DNA of 8,769 bases, taken from positions 1 to 8,769 of the forward strand of contig JADGPO010000099.1 in the NCBI GenBank assembly GCA_017882405.1, written 5' to 3'. The DNA is from Solirubrobacteraceae bacterium (GTDB taxonomy: Bacteria; Actinomycetota; Thermoleophilia; Solirubrobacterales; Solirubrobacteraceae). Position numbers and translations under genes: made by a program. The notes under the pieces were generated by a model, which was not told where the DNA came from, searched no databases, and saw nothing but the letters and a program-made list of their open reading frames with translations. This document shows, piece after piece, positions 6,994-8,769 of this stretch; within the stretch, counting starts at the first letter, position 1; each line of letters starts with the position of its first letter.

Positions 6994-8351
6994 CAGCAGG
7001 TCTGCCAATCCGGGCTCATCGGGATCAGCGCGCGGAGCGCGTTCTGGCGCAGGATGCGGTAGGTGACCTGCTCCCAGTCGGCCCGTATCTTGCGCTCGGC
7101 ACGGCGGCTGAAGGCCAGCAGGTTGCGCACCGTCTCATGCGAAAGCTCGGGGTCACCCCAGTGAGCCAGCGCCCTGGCCAGCGCCCGGTCGGGGCGCTCG
7201 TCGGTGCGATAGTGCTTGGCATTGGTGTCCAGCCCCGAGTCCTGCAGCGCGTAGTTGACCGCCACCATCCGGCCGGCCCAGCGCGAGGTGTCCAGCCAGT
7301 GGCCGTAGTCCCAGCCGGCGACGTTGGGCGGCTCAAACAGCTTCTGACCGGTCTGATCGGCGATCCAGGCCCAGGCGTCGCTGGCGATCGTCTGACCCAG
7401 CGCGCGCAGCATGCCGGCGCAGAACACGACGGGCGGGGTGACCATGGTCTGCCCCTCGTAGAACAGCGGGTGGCGCAGGATCGCCTCCGTCAGCGGGCGC
7501 ACCTCATAACCGCTGGACACATACGTGCGCTCCAGCGCCCTCAGCACGGCGGCGGGGATCGGCTCGGCCACGAAGTACCCCCACAGCTTGGAGACCATGT
7601 ACGACGGGTGCAGCGCATGCTCCACGCACAGCCGGCACGAGTCCCGGTAGTCAAAGCGACCTCGCTGCCCGAAGATCTTCTTGACCCCGTCGTCGTGCAG
7701 CTTGCGATCCAGCCGGAAGCCGTGCGGGCCACCGCTGATGCTCCACGTGGCGGTGAACCCCGTCAGCGCCCGCGCCTGATTGTGCACGTCGCTCTGGGAG
7801 TAGCCGCGATCGGCCCCCAGCGTGAACAGCTCCATCAGCTCGCGCGCGTAGTTCTCGTTGGGGCTGTACTTGTTGTTCTCCACCCCCGAGAGCCACAGCA
7901 ACATCGCCGGATCGCGCGTGACCTCCACCAGCAGCTCATGGAAGTTGCCCAGCGCCCGCGCGCGCATCATCTGGTTCTGGGCGAGCATCAGCTTCGCCGT
8001 CGCGCCGGCCACCGACGAGGTCAGCCAGCCGTGCCACACGAGCGTCATGCGCTCCACCAGCGGCTGATCGGAGCGCACCATGCGATCCAGCCACCAGCAA
8101 TGGTCATCGCCCCACACGTTGATCGGATCCAGCGGACGGCCGTGCTCGGCGTGCGGCGCGCGACCCACCAGCCGCGCCCGACCAGACGGGCGCGTCAGCG
8201 AGGCCACCGCCCCGTCCAGGCCCAGCGCCGCCAGCCGCCGCGCCTCACCCGGGCGGGGCCCGAAACCCGCGCGCCACAGCAGGCGGGTGGCGTGACGCTC
8301 GGTGAAGCGCCCGTTCAGGGTGGCGGTCGGAGAGCCGGAAAGTGAGCCCAT
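6993..8351 (-). CDS. DUF1800 protein
   Basis: A 452-residue protein of the DUF1800 family, of unknown biochemical role, normally encoded next to DUF1501. Family hallmarks in order: HATRLLWRAGFGPRPGEARR (20-39), LVERMTLVWHGWLTSS (98-113), the signature NENYARELMELFTLG (165-179), DVHNQARALTGFT (188-200), RHPLFYEG (293-300) and PPNVAGWDYGHWLDTSRW (341-358). The N-terminus is polar (MGSLSGSPTATLNGRFTERH), without a signal peptide or Tat motif. The frame upstream contains no ATG, GTG or TTG before the TAG of the preceding cupredoxin remnant, so a missed leader is unlikely. Export, if any, would have to depend on another protein such as the Tat-targeted DUF1501. No strong Shine-Dalgarno precedes the ATG. 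Its stop overlaps the DUF1501 start. Length is typical; no key motif appears missing. Confidence 0.9.
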   Translation of the reverse strand: MGSLSGSPTATLNGRFTERHATRLLWRAGFGPRPGEARRLAALGLDGAVASLTRPSGRARLVGRAPHAEHGRPLDPINVWGDDHCWWLDRMVRSDQPLVERMTLVWHGWLTSSVAGATAKLMLAQNQMMRARALGNFHELLVEVTRDPAMLLWLSGVENNKYSPNENYARELMELFTLGADRGYSQSDVHNQARALTGFTATWSISGGPHGFRLDRKLHDDGVKKIFGQRGRFDYRDSCRLCVEHALHPSYMVSKLWGYFVAEPIPAAVLRALERTYVSSGYEVRPLTEAILRHPLFYEGQTMVTPPVVFCAGMLRALGQTIASDAWAWIADQTGQKLFEPPNVAGWDYGHWLDTSRWAGRMVAVNYALQDSGLDTNAKHYRTDERPDRALARALAHWGDPELSHETVRNLLAFSRRAERKIRADWEQVTYRILRQNALRALIPMSPDWQTC

Positions 8352-8381
8352 GAGCAGCCGCCACGCCCATCGGGGGCGAAG

Positions 8382-8413
8382 CGGCCCACACTCTTCATCG
8401 GCTCGGTGGGCCG
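8382..8413. repeat. Intercistronic hairpin upstream of DUF1800
   Basis: CGGCCCAC (8382-8389) and GTGGGCCG (8406-8413) form a perfect 8-bp GC-rich stem with a 16-nt loop. It lies between the stop of the cupredoxin remnant (8424) and the DUF1800 start (8351). It lacks a T run, so it is more likely an RNA-stability or attenuation element than an intrinsic terminator. Confidence 0.55.
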
Positions 8414-8423
8414 GCGCCTTGAG

Positions 8424-8621
8424 CTACTGGACGACGACCGTCCCGTGCATGAACGCGTGGAACTGGCAGATGTAGGGATACGTGCCCGGCTTGCTGAACT
8501 TGACCGTGGCACTCGCCCCCGGCTTGATCGTGCCGCTGTCAAAGCCGCTGTCTCGAGCCGCAGGCGGCCAGCGCCAGCGAGGCGAGCCCAGGGCGATCGC
8601 GGAGGTCAGTTTGGTCGTCAG
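8424..8621 (-). pseudogene. Cupredoxin lipoprotein remnant, central part missing
   Basis: The C-terminal half of a plastocyanin/azurin-like protein is clear: DSGFDSGTIKPGASATVKF, then PGTYPYICQFHAFMHGTVVV to TAG 8424-8426, with the Cys, His and Met copper ligands in ICQFHAFMHG. The front end shows TTKLTSAIALG in the same frame, while the lipobox segment LASLALAACGS lies in another frame. This suggests a one-base loss near 8585-8592 and a second shift near 8545-8553. The lipobox is followed almost at once by the C-terminal half, whereas intact relatives have roughly fifty residues between, including the first copper His (usually in a PHT-like motif). Only CTG codons, no ATG/GTG/TTG, could start the frame. 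An intact ancestor would have been a membrane-anchored copper protein heading the DUF1800-DUF1501-cupredoxin operon. A direct repeat GACAGCGG flanks the suspected junction. Assembly or sequencing error is an alternative explanation. Confidence 0.65.
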
Positions 8622-8649
8622 GCCCAGCTCTACGAGCGGCTAACTAGAT

Positions 8650-8667
8650 CGGATCAACAGTGATCCG
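8650..8667. promoter_or_regulatory. Dyad in divergent spacer, candidate operator
   Basis: CGGATCA-ACAG-TGATCCG is a perfect 7+4+7 inverted repeat in the spacer between the - strand cupredoxin remnant and the + strand gene starting at 8732. Its size and location fit a binding site for a dimeric regulator controlling one or both directions. The rest of the spacer (8622-8720) holds no recognisable promoter box. Confidence 0.45.
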
Positions 8668-8720
8668 GGCAGCGGGCGATCTCGTAGAAAGGGGTGCATC
8701 CGGACAGATTCGGACCCACC

Positions 8721-8726
8721 AAGGAG
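8721..8726 (+). promoter_or_regulatory. Ribosome binding site AAGGAG
   Basis: A consensus Shine-Dalgarno, 5 nt before the ATG at 8732. It is the main support for calling the short + strand gene that runs off the window. Confidence 0.8.
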
Positions 8727-8731
8727 ACTCG

Positions 8732-8769
8732 ATGACCGAACCAACCAACCACGAGGGCGACCGGCCGAC
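8732..8769 (+). CDS. Start of an unidentified gene, cut by the window end
   Basis: Only twelve complete codons are visible (MTEPTNHEGDRP), polar and acidic with no hydrophobic signal so far. The strong AAGGAG site with 5-nt spacing makes it a credible start. The product cannot be identified from this fragment. It is transcribed away from the cupredoxin/DUF1800/DUF1501 cluster and may share the dyad at 8650-8667 with it. Confidence 0.6.
   Translation, partial: MTEPTNHEGDRP

Noticed and set aside
7137..8345. Long + strand frame of 402 codons opposite DUF1800
   Set aside because: It is antisense to a gene with clear family motifs; its translation is Arg/Gln/His/Pro-rich shadow sequence typical of GC-rich DNA.

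Overview
The DNA is very GC-rich, with strong G/C bias at third codon positions and frequent GTG starts. It carries a Crp/Fnr-type regulator, an internally linked DUF1800/DUF1501 pair and cupredoxins. This combination suggests a high-GC actinobacterium, most likely of the Thermoleophilia/Solirubrobacterales type. That placement is inferred from protein character, not from a marker gene. No rRNA, tRNA, CRISPR array, transposase or phage gene was seen.

Region 1 (1-2461, + strand): an opening stretch with no recognisable gene leads into a broken TPR-type gene of the SEC-C-associated kind. Its reading frame has lost a middle section. Its last codons overlap the start of an ArsB/SLC13-type permease (GTGA overlap), and the permease stop overlaps the start of a UspA-family protein (TGATG). 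The three therefore look like one translationally coupled operon for ion or anion transport with a stress-protein partner.

Region 2 (2469-5100): a fatty-acyl-CoA ligase on the - strand converges on the usp gene with only 7 bp between them. It diverges from a Crp/Fnr-family regulator across a 247-bp control region that holds a nested inverted repeat.

Region 3 (5207-8621, - strand): in transcription order there is a degraded cupredoxin lipoprotein gene, a DUF1800 protein, a Tat-exported DUF1501 protein and a secreted cupredoxin with a complete type-1 copper ligand set. Stop/start overlaps (TGATG, ATGA) join the last three. DUF1800 has no export signal of its own, DUF1501 has a twin-arginine signal and the cupredoxin has a Sec-type signal, which suggests an extracytoplasmic module of poorly understood function.

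Region 4 (8622-8769): a divergent intergenic spacer with a 7+4+7 dyad leads to the first 12 codons of a + strand gene with a good ribosome binding site; the window ends there.

Two genes near opposite ends (the TPR gene and the outer cupredoxin) both show a family-typical start and end joined out of frame, with the middle missing. Either these are real deletions or the assembly has faults at both places.
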